Part shown: one piece after another, positions 18,388-26,815 of the stretch
Layout: each line of letters opens with the position of its first letter
Numbering within the stretch: the first letter of the stretch is position 1
NCBI RefSeq assembly: GCF_004403985.1
Contig: NZ_SOHL01000015.1
Location: forward strand, 309,019-373,018
Direction of reading: 5' to 3'
DNA: 64,000 nucleotides
Origin: Cryobacterium gelidum
GTDB taxonomy: Bacteria > Actinomycetota > Actinomycetes > Actinomycetales > Microbacteriaceae
Program-made: the position numbers and the translations under genes
The notes under the pieces: model-generated
Told to the model about the DNA's origin: nothing
Database searches by the model: none
What the model saw: only the letters and a program-made list of their open reading frames with translations

Positions 18388-19404
18388 ATGGATTTTGGAG
18401 CAGTGCTACAGACCAACCCGCCGTCGGCCCGCACCGTGCAACTGGCCAAACTCGCCGAGGCGCACGGGTACAGCCACGTCTGGACCTTCGACTCCCACCT
18501 GCTCTGGCAGGAGCCCTATGTGATCTTCAGCCGCATCCTGGCCGAGACCAGCAAAATCATCGTCGGCCCCATGGTCACCAACCCGGCCACCCGCGACTGG
18601 ACGGTGACGGCGTCAACCTATGCGACGCTCAACGAGATGTACGGCAACCGCACCATCTGTGGCATCGGCCGCGGCGACTCCGCCGTGCGCACCACCAACG
18701 GTGCCCCGGCCACTCTGAAGACCCTGCGCGAGTCCATCCACGTCATTCGGGAACTCGCCAACTCCCGCCCAGTCCTCTACAACGGTGCCACGGTTCAGTT
18801 TCCGTGGAGCCGGGGCTCGAGCCTCGAAATGTGGGTCGCCGCGTACGGCCCGCTCGCGCTCAAGCTTGCCGGTGAGGTGGGCGACGGCTTCATTCTGCAG
18901 ATGGCCGACCTCGATGTGGCCGAGTGGATGATCACGAGCGTGCGTACCGCCGCCTCCGACGCGGGCCGTGACCCGCTGTCGATCACGTTCTGTGTCGCCG
19001 CCCCCGCGTACATCGGAACGGACTGGGAACACATGCGCAACCAGTGCCGCTGGTTTGGCGGCATGGTCGGCAACCATGTGGCCGACATTGTGGCCAAGTA
19101 CGGCTCCAATTCCTCCGTACCCCGGGCGCTGACCGACTACATCAAGAACCGCGCGGGCTACGACTACAACCAGCACGGCAAGGCCGGCAATGAGCACGCC
19201 GCGTTCGTGCCCGACGAGATCGTCGATCGGTTCTGCCTGCTCGGCACCGCCAAAAACCACATCGAGAAGCTCGAAGCGCTGCGGGAGCTCGGCGTCGACC
19301 AGTTCGCCAGCTATCTGCAGCACGACAACAAGGAAGAAACGATGCGCGTCTACGGCGAAACCGTGATTCCGGCCCTGACCGACTCCATCACGGCCAAGAA
19401 ATAG
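18388..19404 (+). CDS. LLM-class flavin/F420-dependent oxidoreductase
   Basis: This 338-residue luciferase-like TIM-barrel protein begins MDFGAVLQTNPPSAR. It has HVWTFDSHLLWQEPYV, VGPMVTNPATRDWTVTAS and the GIGRGDSAVRT phosphate-binding loop. It belongs to the part of the superfamily that includes methylenetetrahydromethanopterin reductase and many F420-dependent enzymes. It sits 26 bases after hydA behind a GAGGGGG ribosome-binding site, in the middle of the catabolic operon. The reaction is not known. The operon has no recognisable dihydropyrimidine dehydrogenase, so reduction of uracil or thymine is one hypothesis. FMN-dependent oxygenation of a pyrimidine is another. Confidence 0.8.
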   Translation: MDFGAVLQTNPPSARTVQLAKLAEAHGYSHVWTFDSHLLWQEPYVIFSRILAETSKIIVGPMVTNPATRDWTVTASTYATLNEMYGNRTICGIGRGDSAVRTTNGAPATLKTLRESIHVIRELANSRPVLYNGATVQFPWSRGSSLEMWVAAYGPLALKLAGEVGDGFILQMADLDVAEWMITSVRTAASDAGRDPLSITFCVAAPAYIGTDWEHMRNQCRWFGGMVGNHVADIVAKYGSNSSVPRALTDYIKNRAGYDYNQHGKAGNEHAAFVPDEIVDRFCLLGTAKNHIEKLEALRELGVDQFASYLQHDNKEETMRVYGETVIPALTDSITAKK

Positions 19405-19449
19405 TATTTTCATCTCCACCACCACCGACCCAGAAAGCCAGCGATATAC

Positions 19450-20805
19450 GTGACTGACACCAGCACACACACCGTCCCTCCCGCAGCCACCGGCGAGGCG
19501 CCGGGCCTCAATGCGCGCACGAGCGAACTCGACCGGGCGCACGTCTTCCATTCCTGGTCGGCGCAGGCGGCCCTGAAACCGCTCGTCATCGCCGGCGGGT
19601 TGGGCTGCCGCGTCTGGGATCACGACGGACGAACCTATCTCGACTTCTCCAGTCAGCTGGTGAACGTGAATATCGGCCACCAGCATCCGTCTGTCGTGAA
19701 AGCCATCACCGAGCAGGCCGCGCTGCTGACGACTATCGCGCCGTCCACGGCCAACCTCACCCGCGGCGAAGCGGCCAGGCGCATCACCGACCGCGCCCCT
19801 GCCGGGTTCAACAAGGTCTTCTTCACCAACGGGGGAGCGGATGCGAATGAGAATGCCATGCGGATGGCCCGCCTCTACACCGGCCGCGACAAAGTGCTCT
19901 CGCTCTACAGGTCGTACCACGGCAACACCGGAGCGGCCATCGTCGCCACCGGCGACTGGCGCCGCATTCCCAACGAGTATTCGCGCGGCCATGTGCATTT
20001 CTTCGGCCCGTTCCTCTACCGCAGCGACTTCTGGGCCAGCAGCGAGGAGGAGGAATGCGCGCGCGCCCTGCACCATCTCGAACGCGTCATCCAAGGCGAG
20101 GGCGTGAGGTCGGTCGCGGCGATTCTGCTCGAGTCCATTCCCGGCACTGCCGGCATCATGATGCCGCCGGCTGACTACCTGCCCGGCGTGCGCGCGCTCT
20201 GCGACAAATACGGCATCATGCTCATCCTCGACGAGGTCATGTGCGGCTTCGGTCGCACCGGCCACTGGTTCGCCTTCCAGGCCTACGACGTCGTACCCGA
20301 CTTGATCACCTTTGCGAAGGGCGTCAACTCCGGTTACGTGCCCACCGGCGGTGTGATCATTTCCGATGCCATCGCGGCCACCTTCGACGAGACGGTCTTT
20401 CCCGGCGGACTCACCTACAGTGGGCATCCGCTCGCCATGGCGTCGATCGTCGGTGCCCTCGACGCGATGGAGAACGAGGGCATCGTCGAAAATGCCGCCC
20501 GCATCGGCCGCGATGTCCTCGAGCCGGGGCTGAGAACGCTGCAGGCCAGGCACCCAATCATCGGCGAAGTACGCGGCGTCGGTGTGTTCTGGGCGGTTGA
20601 ACTCGTCGCCGATCCCGATACCCGCGAGCCGGTGAGCGCTACCGTGATGGCCCGGGTGAAAGCCGAACTGCTCGGGCGTGGCCTGCTGCCGTTCCTGATG
20701 GAGAACCGCATCCACGTCGTACCGCCCTGTGTCGTCACCGACGCCGAGGTTGCCGAGGCGCTCGCCATCTACGACGAGGTGCTCAGCCTCGATCTTCTTT
20801 CCTAA
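19450..20805 (+). CDS. Class III omega-aminotransferase (beta-alanine type)
   Basis: This 451-residue PLP enzyme has the class III layout. Early WDHDGRTYLDFSS is followed by FFTNGGADANENAMR, SYHGNTG, the LILDEVMCGFGRTG Asp motif and the Schiff-base Lys290 in TFAKGVNSG. Beside dihydropyrimidinase and methylmalonate-semialdehyde dehydrogenase, the likely substrate is beta-alanine or beta-aminoisobutyrate, giving malonate or methylmalonate semialdehyde. The start is a GTG at 19450, 45 bases after the preceding stop. An alternative role in gamma-aminobutyrate or diamine transamination cannot be excluded. Confidence 0.88.
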   Translation: MTDTSTHTVPPAATGEAPGLNARTSELDRAHVFHSWSAQAALKPLVIAGGLGCRVWDHDGRTYLDFSSQLVNVNIGHQHPSVVKAITEQAALLTTIAPSTANLTRGEAARRITDRAPAGFNKVFFTNGGADANENAMRMARLYTGRDKVLSLYRSYHGNTGAAIVATGDWRRIPNEYSRGHVHFFGPFLYRSDFWASSEEEECARALHHLERVIQGEGVRSVAAILLESIPGTAGIMMPPADYLPGVRALCDKYGIMLILDEVMCGFGRTGHWFAFQAYDVVPDLITFAKGVNSGYVPTGGVIISDAIAATFDETVFPGGLTYSGHPLAMASIVGALDAMENEGIVENAARIGRDVLEPGLRTLQARHPIIGEVRGVGVFWAVELVADPDTREPVSATVMARVKAELLGRGLLPFLMENRIHVVPPCVVTDAEVAEALAIYDEVLSLDLLS

Positions 20806-20824
20806 CCGCTAAGGACTCTTCACC

Positions 20825-22324
20825 ATGACCGACCTTCCTACCATCCAGCACTACGTCAACGGGGTGGCCTCAGCCGGCACCTCCACCCGCACCGCGCCCG
20901 TGTACAACCCGGCCACCGGCACAGTCGCCAAGAACGTGCTGCTGGCCAGCACCGCCGACCTCGACGCGGCCGTCGCCGTCGCCCAGGCCGCCTACCCGGC
21001 CTGGCGCGACACGAGCCAGGCCCGCCGCCAAAGCATCATGTACAACTTTCGTGAGCTGCTCAACGCCCGCAAGGGGGACCTCGCCGAGATTCTCACCGCC
21101 GAACACGGCAAGGTCATCTCCGACGCGCTCGGCGAGATCATTCGCGGCCTCGAGGTCGTCGAATTCGCCCTCGGCATGCCGCACCTGTCCAAGGGCGAAT
21201 ATTCCGAGAACGTCTCGACCGGCGTCGACGTCTACACGCTGCGCCAGCCGCTCGGCGTCGTGGGCATCATCAGCCCGTTCAACTTTCCGGCGATGGTGCC
21301 GCTCTGGTATTTTCCGATCGCAATCGCGGCCGGGAACACCGTCGTGCTCAAGCCGAGCGAGAAAGACCCTAGTGCGTCGAACTGGCTCGCCGAGCTGTTC
21401 ACCGAGGCCGGGCTACCCGAGGGAGTGCTCAACGTCGTGCATGGTGACAAGGAAGCCGTCGACGCGCTGCTCGTGCACCCCGACGTGCAGGCGATCTCCT
21501 TCGTCGGCTCCACCCCGATCGCCCGGTACATCTACGAGACGGCGGCCAGGCACGGCAAGCGCGTGCAGTCCCTCGGTGGCGCCAAGAACCATATGCTCGT
21601 GCTGCCAGACGCCGACCTCGACCTCACAGCGGATGCCGCCGTCAACGCCGGTTTCGGATCCGCCGGTGAGCGCTGCATGGCCATCAGTGTCATCGTCGCC
21701 GTCGAGCCCGTCGCGGATGAGCTGATCGCGAAGATCGCCCAGCGCGTCAAGGGCCTCACCGTCGGAGACGGCACGCGCGGTTGCGACATGGGCCCGCTGA
21801 TCACGAAGGTGCACCGCGACAAGGTCGCCGGCTACATCGACATCGCTCAGAATGACGGCGCCGAAATCGTCATCGACGGTCGCGATATCAGCGTCGACGG
21901 TGACCCCAACGGTTTCTGGCTCGGCCCGACCCTGTTCGACAAGGTCAGCGTCGACTCGGCCGTCTACCTCGATGAGATTTTTGGACCGGTGTTGTCGATC
22001 GTGCGCGTGGCGACCTATCAGGAAGGCCTCGACCTCATCAACGCGAGCCAGTACGGCAACGGCACCGCGATCTTCACCAACGACGGCGGGGCCGCTCGCC
22101 GGTTCCAGAACGAGGTGCAGGTCGGCATGGTCGGCATCAACGTGCCCATTCCGGTGCCGGTCGCGTACCACTCTTTCGGCGGTTGGAAGAACTCCCTGTT
22201 CGGCGACGCGAAGGCCTACGGTCCCGCCGGTGTGAACTTCTACACCCGAGAAAAAGCCGTCACCAGCCGCTGGCTAGACCCCAGCCACGGAGGCATCAAT
22301 TTGGGGTTCCCGCAAAACCAGTAG
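20825..22324 (+). CDS. mmsA: Methylmalonate-semialdehyde dehydrogenase (CoA-acylating)
   Basis: This 499-residue aldehyde dehydrogenase has ISPFNFPAMVPLWYFPIA, which is the MmsA signature (two Pro-rich turns before the cofactor strand). LGGAKNHMLVLPDADLD and the catalytic Cys284 in GSAGERCMAIS are also present. The product is propionyl-CoA or acetyl-CoA with loss of CO2, which completes pyrimidine degradation (thymine gives propionyl-CoA). It is also used in valine and inositol catabolism, but the operon favours pyrimidines. It starts 19 bases after the aminotransferase stop. Confidence 0.93.
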   Translation: MTDLPTIQHYVNGVASAGTSTRTAPVYNPATGTVAKNVLLASTADLDAAVAVAQAAYPAWRDTSQARRQSIMYNFRELLNARKGDLAEILTAEHGKVISDALGEIIRGLEVVEFALGMPHLSKGEYSENVSTGVDVYTLRQPLGVVGIISPFNFPAMVPLWYFPIAIAAGNTVVLKPSEKDPSASNWLAELFTEAGLPEGVLNVVHGDKEAVDALLVHPDVQAISFVGSTPIARYIYETAARHGKRVQSLGGAKNHMLVLPDADLDLTADAAVNAGFGSAGERCMAISVIVAVEPVADELIAKIAQRVKGLTVGDGTRGCDMGPLITKVHRDKVAGYIDIAQNDGAEIVIDGRDISVDGDPNGFWLGPTLFDKVSVDSAVYLDEIFGPVLSIVRVATYQEGLDLINASQYGNGTAIFTNDGGAARRFQNEVQVGMVGINVPIPVPVAYHSFGGWKNSLFGDAKAYGPAGVNFYTREKAVTSRWLDPSHGGINLGFPQNQ

Positions 22325-22348
22325 GGCCACCTCGCTCTCGTGGGCCTA
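22322..22348. terminator. Hairpin terminator between mmsA and the LysR gene
   Basis: Nine-base arms at 22322-22330 and 22340-22348 pair with one mismatch around a nine-base loop. The left arm begins at the mmsA stop and the right arm overlaps the LysR stop, so it could end transcription from both sides. There is no T run. Confidence 0.45.
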
Positions 22349-23263
22349 GTGGGGCGCAGAGTGGGATTGCTGTACCTGGGCGGCTTCAGCACGAAGAAGG
22401 TTTATGACTGTGCGCACGGCGAGGCGTTCGGCGCGGTCGGGGCGCATGAGTGCCACGATCTGCCGCTCCGATTCGATGCCGCGCAGGGGCTTCAGTACGA
22501 GACGGCCGGGTTGGCCCCCGCCGGAGGTATAGCGCGGCACGAGGGCGATGCCGAGTCCGGCAATCACGAACGACTCGATCAAAGCGAGGTCGGCGAAACG
22601 CTGCGACATCGATAAGTGGGCGCCGGCTTCCTGCTCGATCGCGTGCAAAATGCGTTCGAATGGGTAGCCGTCGGTCACCCCGATCCAGGTCTCCCCAATG
22701 AGGTCGCGCGGGCCGACCCAGGCGCGATCGGCGAGCGGATGCCCCACCGGCAGTCCCACATCGAGTGGCTCGGTCATGAGCGGAACAACCGTCAGGCCCC
22801 GGCCGGCCCACGACAGCTGCCCGCTCATCGAGTGGGCCAACACAATGTCGTACTCGGCCGTGAACGCCGGAAAGTCGCTCAACTCGGGGTCTTCGTCGGC
22901 ACAGTTGAGCACGAGGCCGGGCTGAAGGTTCTTGATGACACCGGGCAACAGCATTTGACCGGCCGTGGGAAAGGTGACGAGGCTTACGTCGCCGGTCGCG
23001 TTGTTGCGAAATTCGTCCCAGAGCGCGGTCGCCTTCGCGAGTGACACCGCGACATCCGTTGCGCTGCGGGCCAGGGAACGACCCGCATCGGTGAGCACGA
23101 GGCCGCGCCCCTGCCGTTGGGTGAGTGGCAAGCCGGCCTCGCGCTCGAGCACCTTGAGCTGCTGGGAGACGGCCGACGGGGTGCGGTGCGTGGCGAGGGC
23201 GACGGCCGTGACGCTGCCGCGGTCGGCGAGTTCGCGGAGAAGTTCGAGTCGCTGCACGTCCAT
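22346..23263 (-). CDS. LysR family transcriptional regulator
   Basis: This 305-residue protein has an N-terminal winged helix-turn-helix (residues about 5-60; ATHRTPSAVSQQLKVLEREAG is the recognition part, shortened here). A linker helix and a periplasmic-binding-protein-like effector domain follow (about 90-290; SLVTFPTAGQMLLPGVI begins it). It reads towards mmsA. LysR proteins usually sit divergent from their targets; here the target could be its own gene, the small membrane gene at 23396, or the pyrimidine operon at a distance. The effector is unknown. Confidence 0.9.
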   Translation of the reverse strand: MDVQRLELLRELADRGSVTAVALATHRTPSAVSQQLKVLEREAGLPLTQRQGRGLVLTDAGRSLARSATDVAVSLAKATALWDEFRNNATGDVSLVTFPTAGQMLLPGVIKNLQPGLVLNCADEDPELSDFPAFTAEYDIVLAHSMSGQLSWAGRGLTVVPLMTEPLDVGLPVGHPLADRAWVGPRDLIGETWIGVTDGYPFERILHAIEQEAGAHLSMSQRFADLALIESFVIAGLGIALVPRYTSGGGQPGRLVLKPLRGIESERQIVALMRPDRAERLAVRTVINLLRAEAAQVQQSHSAPH

Positions 23264-23395
23264 GTAGCCAACCTACACAATGCATGCAGAACAATGCGAT
23301 TGTGCTGAACGGTGGGGGGTGGTTAACTCATATAGTCATACACGAGCAGTGTCGCCTCCGTGCCGGGCCAGTCCATCTCTTTCGAAAGGCACCTC

Positions 23396-23515
23396 GTGTT
23401 CATCCTCATCGCCATCCTGCTCGTTTCCGTCGTATCCATCGCCGCCCTCGTCGTCGAGGTGCACCGCGACGGCTACCGCCAGATCGAGCGCCGTAACCTC
23501 GTTCGCATCTTCTAG
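23396..23515 (+). CDS. 39-residue single-pass membrane peptide
   Basis: The GTG at 23396 follows GAAAGG at good spacing. The protein is one hydrophobic helix (residues 2-20, FILIAILLVSVVSIAALVV) followed by a basic and acidic tail containing HRDGYRQIERR. The stop is at 23513-23515. A TATAGT that could serve as a -10 box lies at about 23333. Short membrane peptides with a DGY-R tail occur in Microbacteriaceae genomes as hypothetical proteins, from memory. No function is known. It is divergent from the LysR gene. Confidence 0.65.
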   Translation: MFILIAILLVSVVSIAALVVEVHRDGYRQIERRNLVRIF

Positions 23516-23632
23516 CAGGAGGACCGGCATCGAGGACTGGTGCCCAACCAAGCCCGAAACCGCAGAGCAGCACCTCCTCAGAACTCGTTGGCCATCACAG
23601 GTTGTTCCGTGGGTCGGGGCTGAACTCCAGGC

Positions 23633-24421
23633 CTAGGGCGTTCCGCGCGTGGCCGAGTCATAGCCCAGGCGGCGGCTAGCCTCGATTGACGCGCTGGCCA
23701 CGAGGGGGCCGAGTCGGTCAACGTCGTCGGGCGTGACGCGCTGGGTGGGAAAGCCCAGACCGATAGCCCCGGCCAGTTCGCCCATGTGTGTGAAGACGGG
23801 TGCGCTGATCGACCCCACGCCGAGGTTGCGCTCTCCGAAGGCGGCGTAGTACCCCTGCGCGCGGGCAACCTCGACCTGGGCATCGAGGGTGGCCAGATTG
23901 GTCGGGGTGGATCCCGTGAATGCCCCGAGATCTAACTGCTCGATGGCGGCACGGGCATCCGGATCGAAGGCGAGGAAAATCTTGCCGGGAGCACCGGCGT
24001 GCAGGGGCATGACCATGCCGACCATGAACGGCCGGATCACCACGTGTCGTGTCTCGGCCACCGCCACGATGGTGCGGAAGGCCCCGTCGCGAAGGTAGAA
24101 GCATGCCGTCTCGCCGGTCTCGTCACGCAGGTCCTGTAGCACCGGCTTCACGAGCTGCACCGCGTCGAGGCCGAGCGTGCCGGGGGCCGCCCAACGCACC
24201 ACTGCGATTCCAATGCGGTACCGATCGCGATCGCGATCGAGGAGTCCCTCATGCACCATGTCCTGCACGAGGCGCTGGCAGGTACTCGACGGCAAGCCGG
24301 TCTTCTTGATGACCTGCTGCAGGGTGAGTTCGGGCGCATCTACCCGGAAACAGTTGAGAATCTCGGTGATTTTGTGCAGCACCAGCGTGGGTGACCGGCT
24401 GTTGACCTGCTCTGATGACAC
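23633..24421 (-). CDS. IclR family transcriptional regulator
   Basis: This 262-residue protein has an N-terminal helix-turn-helix (residues about 15-70, with LTLQQVIKKTGLPSSTCQR) and the IclR effector domain. The effector domain includes TACFYLRDGAFRTIVAV, HAGAPGKIFLAF and a GVGSISAPVF segment near the end. I chose the GTG at 24421 because AGGAG precedes it and the length is then normal. The open frame continues to 24754 without a plausible site. It is divergent from the maleate isomerase-like gene, so it probably controls the 24603-29351 cluster. Confidence 0.9.
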   Translation of the reverse strand: MSSEQVNSRSPTLVLHKITEILNCFRVDAPELTLQQVIKKTGLPSSTCQRLVQDMVHEGLLDRDRDRYRIGIAVVRWAAPGTLGLDAVQLVKPVLQDLRDETGETACFYLRDGAFRTIVAVAETRHVVIRPFMVGMVMPLHAGAPGKIFLAFDPDARAAIEQLDLGAFTGSTPTNLATLDAQVEVARAQGYYAAFGERNLGVGSISAPVFTHMGELAGAIGLGFPTQRVTPDDVDRLGPLVASASIEASRRLGYDSATRGTP

Positions 24422-24602
24422 GATCGTTGCTCCTACCTCGCTGTTGTGGGCGCTCGGCCCCAGCCTAGGGCTGTGGCGAACCCCGACCGGTTCGAGGTCT
24501 TGACAGAACCCCGAAGGAACCCACATGATGGGACTATAACCTATCTGATGGGTTACGCTTCCTGGCTTGCTCAGCCCTGCACACAATGACGTGGAGACAC
24601 CA
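24422..24602. promoter_or_regulatory. Divergent promoter/operator region of the IclR cluster
   Basis: The region holds a perfect five-base inverted repeat (GGTTC at 24489-24493, GAACC at 24506-24510). Between them lies a consensus -35 box, TTGACA, at 24500-24505, and CATGAT at 24524-24529 is a weak -10 at 18 bases. A second interrupted repeat (CCCA/TGGG pairs) spans about 24516-24553. These are candidate IclR sites; the assignment is inference. Confidence 0.35.
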
Positions 24603-25433
24603 ATGACACTGTCCAACCTCACAACGGACGCCACGATGAATGCCAGCCAGCCTGGCTCCTCGCGAATCGGCCTCATCGTCCCGAGCTCGAACACGACCAT
24701 GGAGACCGAGCTGCCGGAGCTCTTCCGACGCCAGACCGCGGCAACCGGCCACACCTACACCTTCCACTCAGCCCGCGCCGCACTGAAGAACGTGACGACG
24801 GAGGAACTGCTCGCCATGGCCGCGAAGGCTGCCGACTGCGCCACGGCCGTCTCCGACGCCGACGTGGACGTGATCGCGTATGCCTGCCTTGTGGCAGTGA
24901 TGGCCCAGGGCCCCGGCGCGCACGAGCCAGCCGAGAACGTCATTCGTCAGGCTGCCCTGGACAACGGTCACCCGGCCGAGGTCACGAGCAGCGCCGGCGC
25001 CCTCGTACGCACCCTGCAGCAGCTCGGCGCTCGCCGCGTGGTGATGGTGGCCCCGTACATGGAACCGCTCACCCAAATGGTGAGCGACTACATCGAGGGA
25101 GCGGGTATCGAGGTGATCGACACCGTGAGCCTTGGCGTAAACGACAACCTCGCCGTGGGCTGTCTCGATCCGCTCAATCTGCCCGGGTTCGCGCGCAACC
25201 TGAAGCATGAGGGAGCCGACGTCATCGTGCTCTCGGCCTGCGTGCAGATGCCCTCCCTTCCCGCGGTGCAGGCGGTCGAGGACGAGCTGGGCCTGCCCGT
25301 GATCACCGCGGCAACCGCGACCACCTGGGAGATCCTCCAACTACTCGGCCACACTCCGGCGATCCCGAACGCCGGCGGGCTGCTGGCCGGCACTGTCGCC
25401 TCTCTGGTTCCTCGCATTCGCACCGACGCCTAG
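24603..25433 (+). CDS. Maleate isomerase / Asp-Glu racemase superfamily protein
   Basis: This is a 276-residue protein. The N-terminal RIGLIVPSSNTTMETELP is the maleate isomerase/arylmalonate decarboxylase signature. Two cysteines stand in the catalytic positions, in AYACLVAVM (first half) and LSACVQMPS (second half), and TAATATTWEIL follows. Two cysteines favour cis-trans isomerase or racemase chemistry over decarboxylation. In nicotinate and related pathways maleate isomerase gives fumarate. The ATG at 24603 follows GGAG. The next gene, a dicarboxylate carrier, begins 9 bases after the stop, in keeping with a dicarboxylate substrate. Confidence 0.8.
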   Translation: MTLSNLTTDATMNASQPGSSRIGLIVPSSNTTMETELPELFRRQTAATGHTYTFHSARAALKNVTTEELLAMAAKAADCATAVSDADVDVIAYACLVAVMAQGPGAHEPAENVIRQAALDNGHPAEVTSSAGALVRTLQQLGARRVVMVAPYMEPLTQMVSDYIEGAGIEVIDTVSLGVNDNLAVGCLDPLNLPGFARNLKHEGADVIVLSACVQMPSLPAVQAVEDELGLPVITAATATTWEILQLLGHTPAIPNAGGLLAGTVASLVPRIRTDA

Positions 25434-25442
25434 GGCGCGCAC

Positions 25443-26786
25443 ATGTCCATCCCGCTCGTCGCCTTCCTCGTGTTGATCGTGGCCTTCGCCATAGGCTCGT
25501 TCACCAAGATCAACGCCGGGCTGATCGCGCTCGTGGCCGCCTTCGGCGTCGGCACACTCCTGGCCGGCCTGCCCATCACAGACGTGATTAGCGAGTTCCC
25601 GTCCGGCTTGTTCTTCGTTCTCGTGGGGGCGACGCTGCTCTTTGCCATCGTGCGCATCAACGGCACGATCGACCTGCTCGCCTACTGGGCCGAATGCCTC
25701 GCGGGCCACCGCAAGCTGCTCGTACCCGTGCTCATGTTCTTACTCACGGCCGTGCTCGCCACGGCGGGCGCCTTCACCCCGGCCGCGATCGCTATCGTGG
25801 CCCCGGTAGCGCTCACCCTCGGTAGCCGCTTCGGAATCAGTACCCTGGCCATGGGACTCGTAGTGGTGCAGGGCGCAAATGCCGGCGCGTTCTCACCGGT
25901 CAATCCGTTCGGCGTGCTCGCCAACGTGATGCTCGACGATGCCGGTGCAAGCGCCGACTCACTCAAGCTGTTCGTGTATTGCTTCGTGTTCAACGCGCTT
26001 CTTGCCTTCGTTGCCTATGCGGCTGCGCAGAAGATCATGGGCGGACGGCTTCGCCGTGCGGCCGAGCAGTCGGGTGAACCGAGTAGCGAGAACGTGACGG
26101 GTGCCGGCGCCATCGGGACCGCCCCCGGAACCCGGGCGGGCGTATCCGTTCTCACGCGGCCGGTGAGGATGGCACCAGTGAAGGTGGCCGCGACGCCTAT
26201 CCGGGTGCTCACCCTCGCCGGGCTCGGGGTGCTGCTCGCGCTCACGACCGTCTTCGGCATCGATGTGGGGGTGGCGTCGTTCGTGATCGCCCTCGCGCTC
26301 ATCGTGGCGAACTCGAGCGTGCAGAAGTCGGCCGTGGAGAGCATGCCATGGTCGGCCATCCTGCTTGTCACCGGGATCGTCACCTACGTAGGCATGCTCG
26401 AGGCCATTGGCGCGCTCGAGGAGCTGCAGAACGGCATCGCCGGCCTCGGCAACAGCTCGCTCGCGGCCCTCGTGACGAGCTATGTCGTGGCGATTGTCTC
26501 GGCGTTCGCGTCGACCACCGGCACCCTGAGCGTGATCAGCCCGCTCGTCACGCCCATTGCACTCGACCCGCTGCTCAGCCCCATCGGCGTCATCACGGCA
26601 ATCGCCATCAGCGCGTCCGTGGTGGATGTCAGTCCCATGTCCACGAGCGGCGCGCTGCTCATGGCCAGCGCTCCGCCGAAGGACGAGCGGCTGTTCTTCC
26701 GCGCGCTGCTGGTCTGGGCTGTCGTCATGATCGCCGTCGTGCCTGTGCTCGTGTGGTTCTGCTTCGTGCAGCTTGGTATCGGCTAA
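25443..26786 (+). CDS. MatC-like dicarboxylate transporter (SLC13/ion transporter superfamily)
   Basis: This 447-residue protein has about 11-12 hydrophobic helices. The N-terminal half resembles the MatC N-terminal family (FTKINAGLIALVAAFGVG, SGLFFVLVGATLLFAI, GANAGAFSPVNPFGV). A charged cytoplasmic loop runs from about residue 200 to 250, and the second half ends with ISASVVDVSPMSTSGALL, a repeat-type substrate loop. MatC family members carry malonate and other dicarboxylates. It is the second gene of the IclR cluster. Confidence 0.82.
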   Translation: MSIPLVAFLVLIVAFAIGSFTKINAGLIALVAAFGVGTLLAGLPITDVISEFPSGLFFVLVGATLLFAIVRINGTIDLLAYWAECLAGHRKLLVPVLMFLLTAVLATAGAFTPAAIAIVAPVALTLGSRFGISTLAMGLVVVQGANAGAFSPVNPFGVLANVMLDDAGASADSLKLFVYCFVFNALLAFVAYAAAQKIMGGRLRRAAEQSGEPSSENVTGAGAIGTAPGTRAGVSVLTRPVRMAPVKVAATPIRVLTLAGLGVLLALTTVFGIDVGVASFVIALALIVANSSVQKSAVESMPWSAILLVTGIVTYVGMLEAIGALEELQNGIAGLGNSSLAALVTSYVVAIVSAFASTTGTLSVISPLVTPIALDPLLSPIGVITAIAISASVVDVSPMSTSGALLMASAPPKDERLFFRALLVWAVVMIAVVPVLVWFCFVQLGIG

Positions 26787-26815
26787 CCAATACTCCTCCC
26801 TCGAAAGGTTTTCTC

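Noticed and set aside
18613..20715. 700-codon open frame on the minus strand
   Set aside because: It is antisense to the LLM oxidoreductase and aminotransferase genes, has no family motif and is explained by codon bias.
24422..24754. Upstream extension of the IclR frame
   Set aside because: The ribosome-binding site at the GTG at 24421 and the normal family length argue against it.
26348..26815. Upstream extension of the ArgE-like frame
   Set aside because: This part is Arg/His/Ala-rich and overlaps the MatC-like carrier in another frame; it lacks a ribosome-binding site.
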